Made by a program: the position numbers and the translations under genes. From the NCBI RefSeq assembly GCF_000337375.1, contig NZ_AOJG01000012.1:114867-178866 (forward strand): 64,000 nt of DNA. Reading direction: 5' to 3'. Source of the stretch: Halorubrum lipolyticum DSM 21995 (GTDB taxonomy: Archaea > Halobacteriota > Halobacteria > Halobacteriales > Haloferacaceae). Every line of letters starts with the position of its first letter. Within the stretch, counting starts at the first letter, position 1. A model generated the notes under the pieces. That model was not told where the DNA came from and searched no databases. It saw only the letters and a program-made list of their open reading frames with translations. Below, piece after piece: positions 34,020-42,475 of the stretch.

Positions 34020-34460
34020 TCAGGTTTCGCTGGAATCGCCTTGAGGCTTTCCCATCCCTTGCCCGCGGAACCGCGTACCGAGAACGTACACCGCCGTTCC
34101 GGCGACGAGGAACCCGATTCCGGTGATCGCGAGGACCGCGACCAGCAGGTCGTCGGACGGGTAGAGGCCGGCGCTGTTGAGCAGGTAGACGATCGTCGTC
34201 CGGACGAAGCTGATCTGCAGCGTCGCCGCGTCGATCAGCGTGAAGCCGATCAGGTACGCGACCACGGCGGCGAGCGTGGAGAAGACGGTGACTGCCTTGT
34301 ACAGCCGAAACGGGACGACGATCTCCCGACCGTCCGGACCGACGCGCGGCCCGGTCGGCTCGTCTCGTGGGTCCTTTCCGGCGTCCTCGGCGTCCTTCGC
34401 GACGGGATCTCCCGTCTCGTCGAACGCCTGCGTGTCGTCGGTCTCTGAAGGTGGTGACAT
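34020..34460 (-). CDS. Membrane protein of the halocyanin/cytochrome b cluster
   Basis: A 146-residue protein. An acidic hydrophilic N-terminus of about 55 residues is followed by two membrane helices (LYKAVTVFSTLAAVVAYLIG and LLVAVLAITGIGFLVAGTAVY). It lies 38 bases after petD. The start at 34460 (MSPPSETDD) is chosen; an ATG at 34478 would add six residues. No cofactor motif. An accessory role in the cytochrome b complex is inferred only from the operon. Confidence 0.7.
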   Translation of the reverse strand: MSPPSETDDTQAFDETGDPVAKDAEDAGKDPRDEPTGPRVGPDGREIVVPFRLYKAVTVFSTLAAVVAYLIGFTLIDAATLQISFVRTTIVYLLNSAGLYPSDDLLVAVLAITGIGFLVAGTAVYVLGTRFRGQGMGKPQGDSSET

Positions 34461-34498
34461 CGGTGACGGTGACCGCAAAATCGGGTTGGTTCGAGGCG

Positions 34499-35287
34499 TT
34501 ACTTCGGGGGCCGCAGCATGTAGTACCGCCGGTTCAGGTCGTACATGTACCCTTCACGCATCGTCTTCAACACCGCGTAGGTGAGGATGCCGCCGAGCAC
34601 GGGCAGCATGAACGTGAGCGTGAGGAGCAGGTCGAGCGAGATCGGGAAGAAGTTCTGGATCGCGAGCGCCGCGAGAGTGAACGCCAGGATGACGCCCGTC
34701 ACGCCGACGGCGGCCCAGAACGGCTGCTCGACGGGGCGACGCGCGCTCCCCTTGTTGAGGAACGGCACGAGCCCGATGACGCCGAAGATGATCCCGTGGG
34801 CGACGATCCCGAGCAGCTCGTTCGACATCACGATGTTGCCGCCGAGCACGGCCAGCTCGGGGTTGAGCGGGTTGAGCTTCAGCAGGCCGAACGACCAGTA
34901 GAGGTACCAGTCGGGGAGGATGATCGCCGGCGTTGAACCCGGGTTGGCGGGCTCGCCGAAGTGGGCTGGCATGAGCGCCGCGACGAGGATCATGATCCCG
35001 ACGAAGAAGCTCGTGATCGCGAGGTTCCGGAGCGTCTCGTGGGGCCACGTCGGGAAGCCGAGCACGTCGCGCTCGACGTACGTCGACTCCGCGCGGAGGT
35101 CCTCGTCCTCGCGGCGAGAGCGCTCGAAGTACTGGTAGGTGAGCTGCGCGAGCCCGCTCGAGTGTTCCTTCCGCTCGGACCAGGTCGGCGTCTCGTCGTC
35201 CGGCGGCACGGTCGCCGGCGGACCGCCGTCCGTGCGCGCTTCCGCGTCGGTACCTCCGTCCGTCATGGGTGTGTCGTCGTCGGTCAT
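34499..35287 (-). CDS. petD: Cytochrome b C-terminal subunit (PetD/subunit IV type)
   Basis: A 262-residue protein matching subunit IV of cytochrome b6f, the C-terminal part of cytochrome b. The quinol-site motif, PEWY in most organisms, is PDWY here, in the segment LPDWYLYWSFGLLKLNP. Four hydrophobic segments follow an acidic N-terminus of about 50 residues. It starts 4 bases after the petB stop, so the two subunits are coupled. With PetB it forms the quinol-oxidising membrane core of a bc-type complex. Confidence 0.9.
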   Translation of the reverse strand: MTDDDTPMTDGGTDAEARTDGGPPATVPPDDETPTWSERKEHSSGLAQLTYQYFERSRREDEDLRAESTYVERDVLGFPTWPHETLRNLAITSFFVGIMILVAALMPAHFGEPANPGSTPAIILPDWYLYWSFGLLKLNPLNPELAVLGGNIVMSNELLGIVAHGIIFGVIGLVPFLNKGSARRPVEQPFWAAVGVTGVILAFTLAALAIQNFFPISLDLLLTLTFMLPVLGGILTYAVLKTMREGYMYDLNRRYYMLRPPK

Positions 35288-35291
35288 TGGA

Positions 35292-36101
35292 TTAGTGCGG
35301 CTCCGCGATGCCCTGCACCCAAACGATGCCGACGTGGAGGGCGATGAGCCCCGTCACCACGAACGGCAGCACGAACACGTGCAGGATGTACATTCTCACG
35401 AGCGTCGCCTGTCCCAGCGTGAAGCCGCCGAACAGGAGCTGTGCCGCCCACTCGCCCACGAGAGGCGTCGCGAGCGCCATCTCGACGCCGATCTGTGCGG
35501 CCCAGAAGGACAGCTGCTTCCACGGGAGCACGTACCCGGAGAATCCGAACAGCAGCGTCAGGCCGATGAGGACGATCCCGAGGATCCAGTTGACCTCGCG
35601 GGGCTCCTTGTAGGAGCCGGTGAAGTACACGCGAAGCATGTGGAGGAACACCGCCGCCACCATGAACTGGGCGGCCCAGCGGTGGATAGAGCGGAGCATG
35701 TATCCGAACTGGACGTCCTTCATGATCATCACGAGCGAGTCGTACGCGGCCGTCGGATCGCCCTGCGCGGCGGCGCCGGCGGTCGAGGGAGCGTAGTAGA
35801 ACCCCAGCAATGCGCCGGTGACCGCGGCGACGAGGTACGCGACGATCGACAGCGACCCGAGCGAGTACAGGGGGTACCAGTACCAGAACTTGTTGTCGAG
35901 GTCGTACTGTTCGGTGTGGCTCTTCGGCATCTGGAGGTTGGCGCGGTAATACATCGTCTCCAGCAGCTCGAGGTAATCGACGATGCGGAGCCGCTTGTCG
36001 AGCCAGATGAGCGTGGTGAGGAACGCGGTCTCGATGACCGTCAGGTCCTGGTTTTTGAGCCACGCGTTGTGGTCCATCTCGTCTTGTTTTTTGAGGCTCA
36101 T
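35292..36101 (-). CDS. petB: Cytochrome b N-terminal subunit (PetB/b6 type)
   Basis: A 269-residue di-haem cytochrome b. The two His pairs that coordinate the b haems are visible: H140 in RSIHRWAAQF with H154 in VFLHMLRVY, and H241 in YILHVFVLP with H256 in IALHVGIV. The conserved SGYVLPWKQLSFWA segment marks the quinone site. The split PetB/PetD arrangement resembles b6f rather than mitochondrial bc1. It lies 7 bases after the 129-residue protein gene. Confidence 0.94.
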   Translation of the reverse strand: MSLKKQDEMDHNAWLKNQDLTVIETAFLTTLIWLDKRLRIVDYLELLETMYYRANLQMPKSHTEQYDLDNKFWYWYPLYSLGSLSIVAYLVAAVTGALLGFYYAPSTAGAAAQGDPTAAYDSLVMIMKDVQFGYMLRSIHRWAAQFMVAAVFLHMLRVYFTGSYKEPREVNWILGIVLIGLTLLFGFSGYVLPWKQLSFWAAQIGVEMALATPLVGEWAAQLLFGGFTLGQATLVRMYILHVFVLPFVVTGLIALHVGIVWVQGIAEPH

Positions 36102-36108
36102 TGTCAGG

Positions 36109-36498
36109 TTACTTCTTGTAGTACGGGTAGACGGCCTTCTTGAGCGTCTCGGTCAGGTTCCCGGTGTCGACCCCGACGCCGTCTTTGTCCTCCTCGCGGA
36201 CGTAGAGGTCCTCCCACTTGCGGCGGCGCTTCTTTACTATCATCACGTCGGGCAGGAACTCCTTGCGGTACAGGAGGAGGATGAACGCGAGGTCGATGAA
36301 GATCATCGCCAGCAACGCGCCGGCGAACATGTTCCCGAACTCGGTCGAGGCCCAGGCGGACATGAGCCCGTACACGAACAGGGAGACGAAGACGACCTCG
36401 ATGACCGTGAGGAGCACGATCGCGATCGCGGCGGCGGTGCTCTCTCTCGCGGGCTCGTACCGATGGATGTCACCGTACGAGGAGCCGCCGGAGCTCAT
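36109..36498 (-). CDS. Two-helix membrane protein between halocyanin and cytochrome b
   Basis: A 129-residue protein with two hydrophobic segments (AAAIAIVLLTVIEVVFVSLFV and GALLAMIFIDLAFILLLY) and a basic then acidic C-terminal tail. The ATG overlaps the halocyanin stop by 4 bases. It occupies the position where bacterial-type operons often have the Rieske protein, but no CTHLGC or CPCHGS cluster motif is present, so it is not a Rieske subunit. Unknown accessory subunit. Confidence 0.75.
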   Translation of the reverse strand: MSSGGSSYGDIHRYEPARESTAAAIAIVLLTVIEVVFVSLFVYGLMSAWASTEFGNMFAGALLAMIFIDLAFILLLYRKEFLPDVMIVKKRRRKWEDLYVREEDKDGVGVDTGNLTETLKKAVYPYYKK

Positions 36499-37133
36499 TG
36501 GGTACCTCCGTGACCGGTGTGAGCCGACTCGCCGTACTTCAGCAGGTAGAAGGTGAACACGAAGGTCAGCGCGATGCCGAGTATCGCCGCGATGCCGACC
36601 CAGTGGGCGTGCAGCGGGACGCCGACCTTCGCGATGTTCTCCGGCCACCCGGTGTTCCCGCCGGTTTCGACGGTGGGAACGTCCTCACCGACGGCGATTC
36701 CGGCGTGCATCCCGACGGCGTCGTGGGGCACACAGTGGTAGTGGGTGATGCCGGCGTCCTCTTCGGTCACCTCGTACTCGTAGGTGTATCCCTCCTCGCC
36801 GACCGGGTCGCCGCTGTCGAGGGACGCCTCGCCCTCGACCGTGACGACGTTGTGGTCGCCCCCGCTTCCGGTCCACTCGAACGTGATCGTCGTCCCGGTG
36901 TCGACCCACAGCTGAGTCGGGGCGAACGCGAGCCCGTCGCTCCCCGCGCCGACCTCGACGGTGACCTCGCTCTCGCCGCGGGCGTCCATGTACTCCCCGA
37001 GGTTTCCGCCGGTGACGCCGCTCGGCCAGTCCGGTTCCGCCTCCTGTGCGGCGGCCGTTCCGGTCGCCCCGGCCGAGGCCGCGACCGCGGCGCTGGCGCC
37101 GCCGGCCGTCCGCACAAATTCCCGCCTTTTCAT
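36495..37133 (-). CDS. Halocyanin with C-terminal membrane anchor
   Basis: Blue copper electron carrier, 212 residues. A Tat signal with RREFVRTAG opens the protein. The cupredoxin ligands are H94 (GGDHNVV) and C134, H137 and M142 in the HYHCVPHDAVGMHAG loop. A membrane helix at about 177-199 (WVGIAAILGIALTFVFTFYL) tethers it at the C-terminus, unlike soluble plastocyanin or lipid-anchored halocyanins. It heads the cytochrome b operon and is a good electron acceptor candidate for it. TATA-like GGTTTAAGCGC lies about 28 bases upstream. Confidence 0.92.
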   Translation of the reverse strand: MKRREFVRTAGGASAAVAASAGATGTAAAQEAEPDWPSGVTGGNLGEYMDARGESEVTVEVGAGSDGLAFAPTQLWVDTGTTITFEWTGSGGDHNVVTVEGEASLDSGDPVGEEGYTYEYEVTEEDAGITHYHCVPHDAVGMHAGIAVGEDVPTVETGGNTGWPENIAKVGVPLHAHWVGIAAILGIALTFVFTFYLLKYGESAHTGHGGTQ

Positions 37134-37156
37134 ACAGGTTCACTCGGGACGGGGTG

Positions 37157-37168
37157 CGCTTAAACCCA
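37157..37168 (-). promoter_or_regulatory. TATA-like promoter of the halocyanin/cytochrome b operon
   Basis: GGGTTTAAGCGC on the minus strand, centred about 28 bases before the halocyanin ATG. This is the only good promoter candidate seen ahead of the six tightly packed genes down to 33737. Confidence 0.6.
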
Positions 37169-37228
37169 CCGACTGAACCCGTCGACTCGGAGGGGTTTAC
37201 AAGGCCTCTGTCGCGTGATATCGGCGGT

Positions 37229-38113
37229 TCACTCGTCTCGGTCGTCGTCGGTTACGACCCCGCCTTCGACCGGGACGAAGTCGGGCCGTTCCTTGGCCTG
37301 TCGGAGGGCCCGCAGCCGCTCGCGGTACTCCTCCGAACGGAACCGATCGGAGAGGCGCGCGTTCGCGACCATGACGAAGAGCAGCAGACCGATGAGCAGG
37401 AACACGATCCCCATCGCCGGCGCGACGATCGTGTTCAGGTCGGCGACGAACGAGGCGACGAGCAGCGCGACCCCGGCGAGCACCTGCACGACCGCGATCA
37501 CCTGGACCATCAGGTTCCCGAACTCGCCCGATCCCTCGGGAACCGTGTCGGGGTGGGGAAGCGACCAGTCCTCCGGGGGTTCGGGCACGTCGTGCGACTC
37601 CATCGCCGCCAGCGCGACGACCGGCTCGATGTCGCGGAGCACGGTCCCCTGTCCGGTCACCTCCCCCGTCGGCCGGACGATCGCGTACCCCTCGTCCGAG
37701 TAGACGAGGAGCCGGTCTTCGCCGTCCTCGCGGACGCGTTCCAACACGCCGAACACGTCCCGGCGCGCGATCCGGGACTTCAGCTCCGCCTCGGCGCGGG
37801 CGAGCAGCCGGTCACCGGTGATCCACGAGTCCGGGTCGAACGCGGCGTCCCACTCCTCCGCGCTCATCCGGGCCATGTCCGAGGGCCCGAAGTCGTCGAA
37901 GTCGTACTCCTCGTCGACCCGCTCGCGGAGTTCGTCGAGGTCGTCGGGCGCGTCGTCGGCCGGGCCGCCGGGCGCGTCGGCGGGAGCGTCGCCGCCCCCG
38001 TGAGACGCGTCGGATCGGGGCGACGCGCGGTTCCGGGAAGACGCGCCGTCGGGCTCGTCCGACGACCGGTCCGGCCGCCGCTCCGGATCCGGTTCCGTCG
38101 AGGTGTCCTCCAT
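37229..38113 (-). CDS. Acidic two-helix membrane protein near the cytochrome b cluster
   Basis: A 294-residue protein. The first ~65 residues are Pro/Asp/Ser-rich and disordered. A soluble domain follows (EEWDAAFDPDSWITGDRLLARAE through the VREDGEDRLLVYSDEGYAIVRP strand region), then two membrane helices near 215-265 (MVQVIAVVQVLAGVALLVAS and MGIVFLLIGLLLFVMVAN) and a charged tail. It is co-oriented with, and 95 bases before, the halocyanin operon. Family not recognised; membership in the respiratory cluster is inferred. Confidence 0.7.
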   Translation of the reverse strand: MEDTSTEPDPERRPDRSSDEPDGASSRNRASPRSDASHGGGDAPADAPGGPADDAPDDLDELRERVDEEYDFDDFGPSDMARMSAEEWDAAFDPDSWITGDRLLARAEAELKSRIARRDVFGVLERVREDGEDRLLVYSDEGYAIVRPTGEVTGQGTVLRDIEPVVALAAMESHDVPEPPEDWSLPHPDTVPEGSGEFGNLMVQVIAVVQVLAGVALLVASFVADLNTIVAPAMGIVFLLIGLLLFVMVANARLSDRFRSEEYRERLRALRQAKERPDFVPVEGGVVTDDDRDE

Positions 38114-38228
38114 GGCTCGGAGATACGTGCTCCGGACGCTAACTGTTTTCGTCTGCGGTCGGCGCGATCCGCGGCTCCCGCGGCCGCGGATCGCGGGGCT
38201 TTACGCGCCGGAGACCCAACCGCGAGTA

Positions 38229-38711
38229 ATGGTCGACGAGTCGGTTATCGCGGCGGCGGCCGGGCTGTCGGTGACGGCGAGCCTCCCGTTCCTGCTGTAC
38301 GGGGCGTGGATCATGATCGACACCGAGACCGTGACGTGGACCGTCCTCATGCGCCACCTGCGGTACATCGGCGTCGGACTGGTGCTCACGACCGTCCCGA
38401 TCGTCGGGTGGATGATCCCGCGACTGTTCGTGAACCTGTCCGGAATCGCCGTGATCCACGCGTTTCTCGGAGTGCAGGCGTACGCGCTGCTGGCGTTCGC
38501 GCTCACCGGGATCGTCCGGATCCTGCAGGCGAAGCGCAACGCCGACGCCTACGAGGACCCCGACGTCGACATCGACGAGATCCATGAGGACATGGGCCAC
38601 TGGCGCGCGCGGCTCCGGGCCGGCGTGGCGGGGTTCATGATCCTCTGGCTCTGTGCGTGGGTGACCGGTCTCTACCGGCTCTACACGCTCCACGTCGCGG
38701 CGATGTTGTGA
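38229..38711 (+). CDS. Four-helix membrane protein divergent from the respiratory cluster
   Basis: A 160-residue membrane protein with four hydrophobic segments and conserved-looking histidines (MRHLRYIG, AVIHAFLGVQAYALL, LYTLHVAAML) reminiscent of haem-binding membrane helices, which is suggestive but not proven. The start at 38229 is supported by GGCTTTACG centred about 28 bases upstream; a longer frame from 38103 would run over this element. Family not recognised. Confidence 0.7.
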   Translation: MVDESVIAAAAGLSVTASLPFLLYGAWIMIDTETVTWTVLMRHLRYIGVGLVLTTVPIVGWMIPRLFVNLSGIAVIHAFLGVQAYALLAFALTGIVRILQAKRNADAYEDPDVDIDEIHEDMGHWRARLRAGVAGFMILWLCAWVTGLYRLYTLHVAAML

Positions 38712-38816
38712 CGAGCGCGTCGCGGTCGGCACCCGGGCGTCCGGTCGACCCCGGAACCCGGCATCGGCCGCGCCGACCGACAGGTTCAATCCCGTTTTGA
38801 CCGTACCTCCCGTATC

Positions 38817-39437
38817 GTGGCAGTCACTTTCGACCTGTTCGGGACCCTCGTCGACGTCGAGTACCCGTCCGACCCCGCGGAGATCGTCGCGCGCGAGCTG
38901 GAGTCGCGCGGCGTCGAGGTACCGGACGACTGGCACGTCGCGTACGGCGAGCGACACGTTGACGCCCCCGCGGGCGCGGAGGTCCCCCTCCCCGCTCACG
39001 TGGCGCACGCGCTCGACTCGCGCGGCGTCGAGGCCGCCGATAACGTCGTCCGGCACGCCGTCGTCGCGGCGTTCGACCCGGACGTGACGCGACGCGACGG
39101 CGCGAGAGCCGCCGTGCGAGACGTGAGCGAGCGCGGGCCGGTCGGCCTCCTCTCGAACTGCGCGGTGCCCGAACTGGTCCCCAAGACCCTGATCCGCGCC
39201 GGGCTCCGCGGCGAGTTCGACGCGGTCACGACGAGCATCGGCTGCGGCTGGCGGAAACCACACCCGAAGGCGTTCGAGACCGCCGCTGACGCGCTCGGCG
39301 TCCCGCCCGCGTCGCTGGTCCACGTCGGCGACGACCCGGCGGCCGACGGCGGCGTCGAGGACGTGGGGGGCCGGTTCGTCGACGTGACGGAGACGCCGCT
39401 CGACGGGCTGGCGGCCCATCTCGAGGCCGAGCTCTAA
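38817..39437 (+). CDS. HAD-superfamily hydrolase
   Basis: A 206-residue haloacid-dehalogenase-like hydrolase. Motif I is FDLFGTLVD at residues 4-12, motif II is the Ser/Asn in GLLSNCAVPEL, motif III the Lys in GWRKPHPKAF, and motif IV DDPAADGG. The small helical cap lies between residues ~20 and ~85. Substrates of this subfamily are usually phosphate esters, and some are L-2-haloacids. The GTG at 38817 is the only start that keeps motif I at the N-terminus. Confidence 0.87.
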   Translation: MAVTFDLFGTLVDVEYPSDPAEIVARELESRGVEVPDDWHVAYGERHVDAPAGAEVPLPAHVAHALDSRGVEAADNVVRHAVVAAFDPDVTRRDGARAAVRDVSERGPVGLLSNCAVPELVPKTLIRAGLRGEFDAVTTSIGCGWRKPHPKAFETAADALGVPPASLVHVGDDPAADGGVEDVGGRFVDVTETPLDGLAAHLEAEL

Positions 39438-39439
39438 AA

Positions 39440-39628
39440 ACGTACTCGAACCGGCCGCCGACGAGCGCGTACCCGCCCCCGAGCGTGATCTCCCAGAGCC
39501 CGTGCGCGAGCAGGCCGATCGCCGGGAGGTTCGGGAGCGTCGCCGGTGTCCCGACGGCCCGGAGCCAGAGCGGCATGAGCACCCCCGCGGCGACGAGCCA
39601 GAGGACTCCGACGGACGATCGTGCCGCG
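39440..39628 (-). pseudogene. Possible remnant of a haloarchaeal membrane-protein gene
   Basis: On the minus strand, an open stretch reads VLWLVAAGVLMPLWLRAVG, then NLPAIGLLAHGLWEITLGG and YALVGGRFEYVF. The pattern (helix, short Pro-rich loop, helix with H in a GLLAHGLWE context) resembles the last two helices of small haloarchaeal membrane proteins. There is no proper start, and the frame continues unbroken as low-complexity sequence into the antisense of the HAD gene rather than stopping where the homology-like part ends. It fills the gap between HAD and metallo-hydrolase genes. Weak call. Confidence 0.3.
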
Positions 39629-40477
39629 TCAGCCTCGGATCCGACCCGCCCACTCCCCGTCCAGCCGCCCCTCCGCGAGGATCTTCTCGAGGTGCGCGAC
39701 GACCGTCGCCCGCGCGAGGTCGGCGACGCCGGTCAGGTCCTTCTCGTAGGCGGCGTCGACGACCGCGCCAACGTCGCTCGCGCCGCCCTCGACCGCCGCG
39801 AGGACCGCCCGCTCGCGGTCCAGCCGGTGGTCGATCAGCCGGTCGCAGGTCGCTCTCGGGTCGTCGATCACGGGGCCGTGGCCCGGATAAAGCCGGTCGT
39901 AGCCGGCGTCGCGGACGCGTTCGAGGCTGTCGAGGTACTCCCGGAGGTCGCCCTCGGGAGCGCCCACGACGACGCTCCCCTCGGCGACGGCGAGGTCGCC
40001 ACAGAGGAGCGCGCCGGCGGTGCTCTCGCCTCCTCGCCCCTCCGTCACCGTGAACGCGACGTGGTCCGGCGCGTGACCGGGCGTCTCGACCGCGCGGACC
40101 TCGGTGTCGCCCACGGTCTCCCCGTCCTCGAACGTGTCGTCGGGCGCCACGCCGGCCGCCGCCGCGAACCGGTCGACGTGGTCGGCGTGCGCGAAGGCGG
40201 GCGCGCCGGTCAGGTCGGCGTACTCGGCGACCGCGCCGACGTGGTCCGGATGCGCGTGGGTGACCGCGATCGCCTCGACCACGGGACTCGCCCCGCCCTC
40301 GGACGGCTCCGCGTCGGCGACGCCAGCCGCGGCGTCGAGCGCGTCGGTGCGGGCCGCGGGGTCGACGAGGAGCCCCCCGGCGACGTGGGCGTTCGTCGTC
40401 CCGCCGGGCGCGCGGGTGTCGACCGGGACCGGGACGCGGGCGACCGACGAGTGCGGGTCCGATCCCGGTCCCGTCAT
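39629..40477 (-). CDS. Metallo-beta-lactamase-fold hydrolase
   Basis: A 282-residue MBL-fold hydrolase of the glyoxalase II/LACTB2 type. The metal motif THAHPDHVG is near residues 74-82, a later H in TPGHAPDHVAF, D in LLCGDLAV and the distal H in LYPGHGPVIDDPR. The C-terminal ~60 residues form a winged helical domain (DRLIDHRLDRERAVLAAV) as in LACTB2-like nucleases and hydrolases. It begins 4 bases after the radical SAM gene ends. Confidence 0.88.
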   Translation of the reverse strand: MTGPGSDPHSSVARVPVPVDTRAPGGTTNAHVAGGLLVDPAARTDALDAAAGVADAEPSEGGASPVVEAIAVTHAHPDHVGAVAEYADLTGAPAFAHADHVDRFAAAAGVAPDDTFEDGETVGDTEVRAVETPGHAPDHVAFTVTEGRGGESTAGALLCGDLAVAEGSVVVGAPEGDLREYLDSLERVRDAGYDRLYPGHGPVIDDPRATCDRLIDHRLDRERAVLAAVEGGASDVGAVVDAAYEKDLTGVADLARATVVAHLEKILAEGRLDGEWAGRIRG

Positions 40478-40481
40478 CGGC

Positions 40482-42359
40482 TCAGTCCCCGCGTCCGACG
40501 GAGGAGCCGTCGCGTCGGTCGAGCAGGGAGCGGGCTGCGGGCCCGGGACCCGACCCGGCGCGCTCGCGGCCGGGGATCGGCACGTCGACGTCGTCGGCGA
40601 CGGCGAACCGCGAGAGGTCGGCGACGCCCGAATCGACTTCCGCCACCGAGCCGTACGGGCGTCCGACGACGATGTCTCCCGCCTTGCTCCGGTTGATCCC
40701 CGGGATCGCCGTCAGCTCGTCCATCGACGCCGCGTTGACGTCGAGGGGGTAGGGGACGCCCGTCACCGAGCGGTAGCCGTGGTCCGTGATCGCCACGTCG
40801 ATGGCGGTGCCGAGCTCGCGCTCGCCGGGGACGGCGACGAGAAGGGCGTACGTGCCGAGCTGGCGGCCGAACGTCTTCCCGTCCTGGTGGTACTCCAGGT
40901 GCACGTCGGGGAGGACCGTCCCCGGCGGGACCACCCGGTCGAGCATCGGGTTGTCGACGGTCTCGCGCACCTCCTTCTTGTACGCTTGGAACTGGTCTTT
41001 GTGCTCCTGGGCGATGTCGGCGCCCGTCTCGGCCATCTCCGTGCCGGCGAACGCCATCACCTGCCGGATGTTGATCCGGCGGAGCATGAGCCCCTCGTCG
41101 TAGACGGTCTGGAGGAACCGCTTGTTGTGCTCGTACGTCTCGGGGCGCTCGCCCGCGAGCCCGTGGACGAGGTTGATCCCGGGGAGGAGCTTCGGGAGCC
41201 GCGGCGAGGCGTCCGGCCCGGTCGAGGGGCCGGTCACCCGGTCGTCGGGACCGGGCGTCGTCTCCGGACCGTCGCCCGGGCGCCACCCGCCCTCCTCGTT
41301 GACGGCGCGGACGGCCTCCAGACACTCCTCGGCGGTGACGAGCAGGTTGTTCTGCTCTTGGACCACGGGGTCGGCAGACTCCAGCCCGAACGCGGCGGTG
41401 TCGCCCGGCGTGTTGTGCGCGGCGATCACCCGGATCGCCTCGCGGGAGGCCTCGGGGTAGTCGGTGATCGTCACCGGGTTCATGTTGTCGAGGTGGAGCG
41501 TCCGCAGGTCGGGCGCGACCTCGCGGATCCCGCCGTACAGCTCCCGGAGCGCGTCGGGGTTCGGCGCCTCGCCGTCGCCGCCGAACGCGAGGATGTCGGC
41601 CTGCCGGCCGAGCCGGAAGTGCCTGACCCCCCGGTCGGAGAGCGCGTCGACCTCGTCGACCACGGAGCGTGCCTCCCGGAACGCCGGGCTCCCGTACAGC
41701 GGCTCGGTACAGAACGAACAGCGGTAGGCGCACCCGCGCGAGGTCTCCATCTCGCAGATGAGGTAGTCGGGGTGGTTCGGGTGCTGCTCGACGACGAACG
41801 CGCCCTTCTCGGCCCACCGGTCGATCTCAGCGTTGTCGCGCATCCGGTTGCCGAACCCCTCTAACCCCTCGCGGACGAGGTCGTAGGCGGCCGCCTCCAC
41901 GTCGCCCATGGCGACGAAGTCGTAGTCGAGGTCGTCGCGCTCGGTCTCCTGCGCGCCCGCGTTCTCCTCGCCGACGCCGAACCGCACGGGGCCGCCGAGC
42001 AGGGTGACCCCGTCCGCGGTCCACCCCAGCTCCCGGACCTCGTCCGGCTCGGCCGGGGTCCCGCCCACGTACTTCCCGGGAACCGTCATCCCGCCGACGT
42101 ACACCATGAGGTCCGCGTTCGCGACGTCGGCGCGCTTCGAGCGGTCGTCGCGCAGTTCGTCGATGGTGTGGTAGGTGATCCGCGACTCGGGGACGCCCGC
42201 GTCGACGAGCGCGCCGGCCGTGTACCGCGGGTACGTCGAGATGTACGGCGGCACGCCGAAGTGCGCCGGCTCGTCGACGTAGCCGTCGACGATCGTGACG
42301 GAGAGGTCGTTCGGGTCGGACGGGAGCGAGCCCCGGCCCGACGCGGGCGAATCGGTCAT
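40482..42359 (-). CDS. Radical SAM protein (COG1031-like) with B12-binding-like N-terminus and HhH C-terminus
   Basis: A 625-residue radical SAM enzyme of an archaeal family. Residues ~20-160 resemble the Rossmann B12-binding half of radical SAM methylthiotransferase-type proteins. The cluster motif CAYRCSFC follows ETSRG near residue 212, then the TIM-barrel core with LHLDNMNPVTI and FGLESADP. Near 540-585 a helix-hairpin-helix segment (ASMDELTAIPGINRSKAGDI) implies nucleic-acid contact, and a disordered tail ends the protein. Substrate unknown; an RNA- or DNA-related modification is suggested by the HhH motif. GGGAAAAGCG-type sequence about 30 bases upstream is a weak promoter candidate. 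Confidence 0.85.
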   Translation of the reverse strand: MTDSPASGRGSLPSDPNDLSVTIVDGYVDEPAHFGVPPYISTYPRYTAGALVDAGVPESRITYHTIDELRDDRSKRADVANADLMVYVGGMTVPGKYVGGTPAEPDEVRELGWTADGVTLLGGPVRFGVGEENAGAQETERDDLDYDFVAMGDVEAAAYDLVREGLEGFGNRMRDNAEIDRWAEKGAFVVEQHPNHPDYLICEMETSRGCAYRCSFCTEPLYGSPAFREARSVVDEVDALSDRGVRHFRLGRQADILAFGGDGEAPNPDALRELYGGIREVAPDLRTLHLDNMNPVTITDYPEASREAIRVIAAHNTPGDTAAFGLESADPVVQEQNNLLVTAEECLEAVRAVNEEGGWRPGDGPETTPGPDDRVTGPSTGPDASPRLPKLLPGINLVHGLAGERPETYEHNKRFLQTVYDEGLMLRRINIRQVMAFAGTEMAETGADIAQEHKDQFQAYKKEVRETVDNPMLDRVVPPGTVLPDVHLEYHQDGKTFGRQLGTYALLVAVPGERELGTAIDVAITDHGYRSVTGVPYPLDVNAASMDELTAIPGINRSKAGDIVVGRPYGSVAEVDSGVADLSRFAVADDVDVPIPGRERAGSGPGPAARSLLDRRDGSSVGRGD

Positions 42360-42475
42360 GTTACCCCACCGTAGTCGGCCGAGACGGGAAAAGCGTGCGG
42401 AACGAACGGTGCGGGACGCGCAGGGCGGAACGCGGCGGGGAATCGCTTATATCGGACCGCTCGGGATCGAGAGCC

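Noticed and set aside
36109..36498. Rieske iron-sulfur subunit of the cytochrome b cluster
   Set aside because: No CTHLGC or CPCHGS motif and no cysteines in the sequence; it is a two-helix membrane protein.
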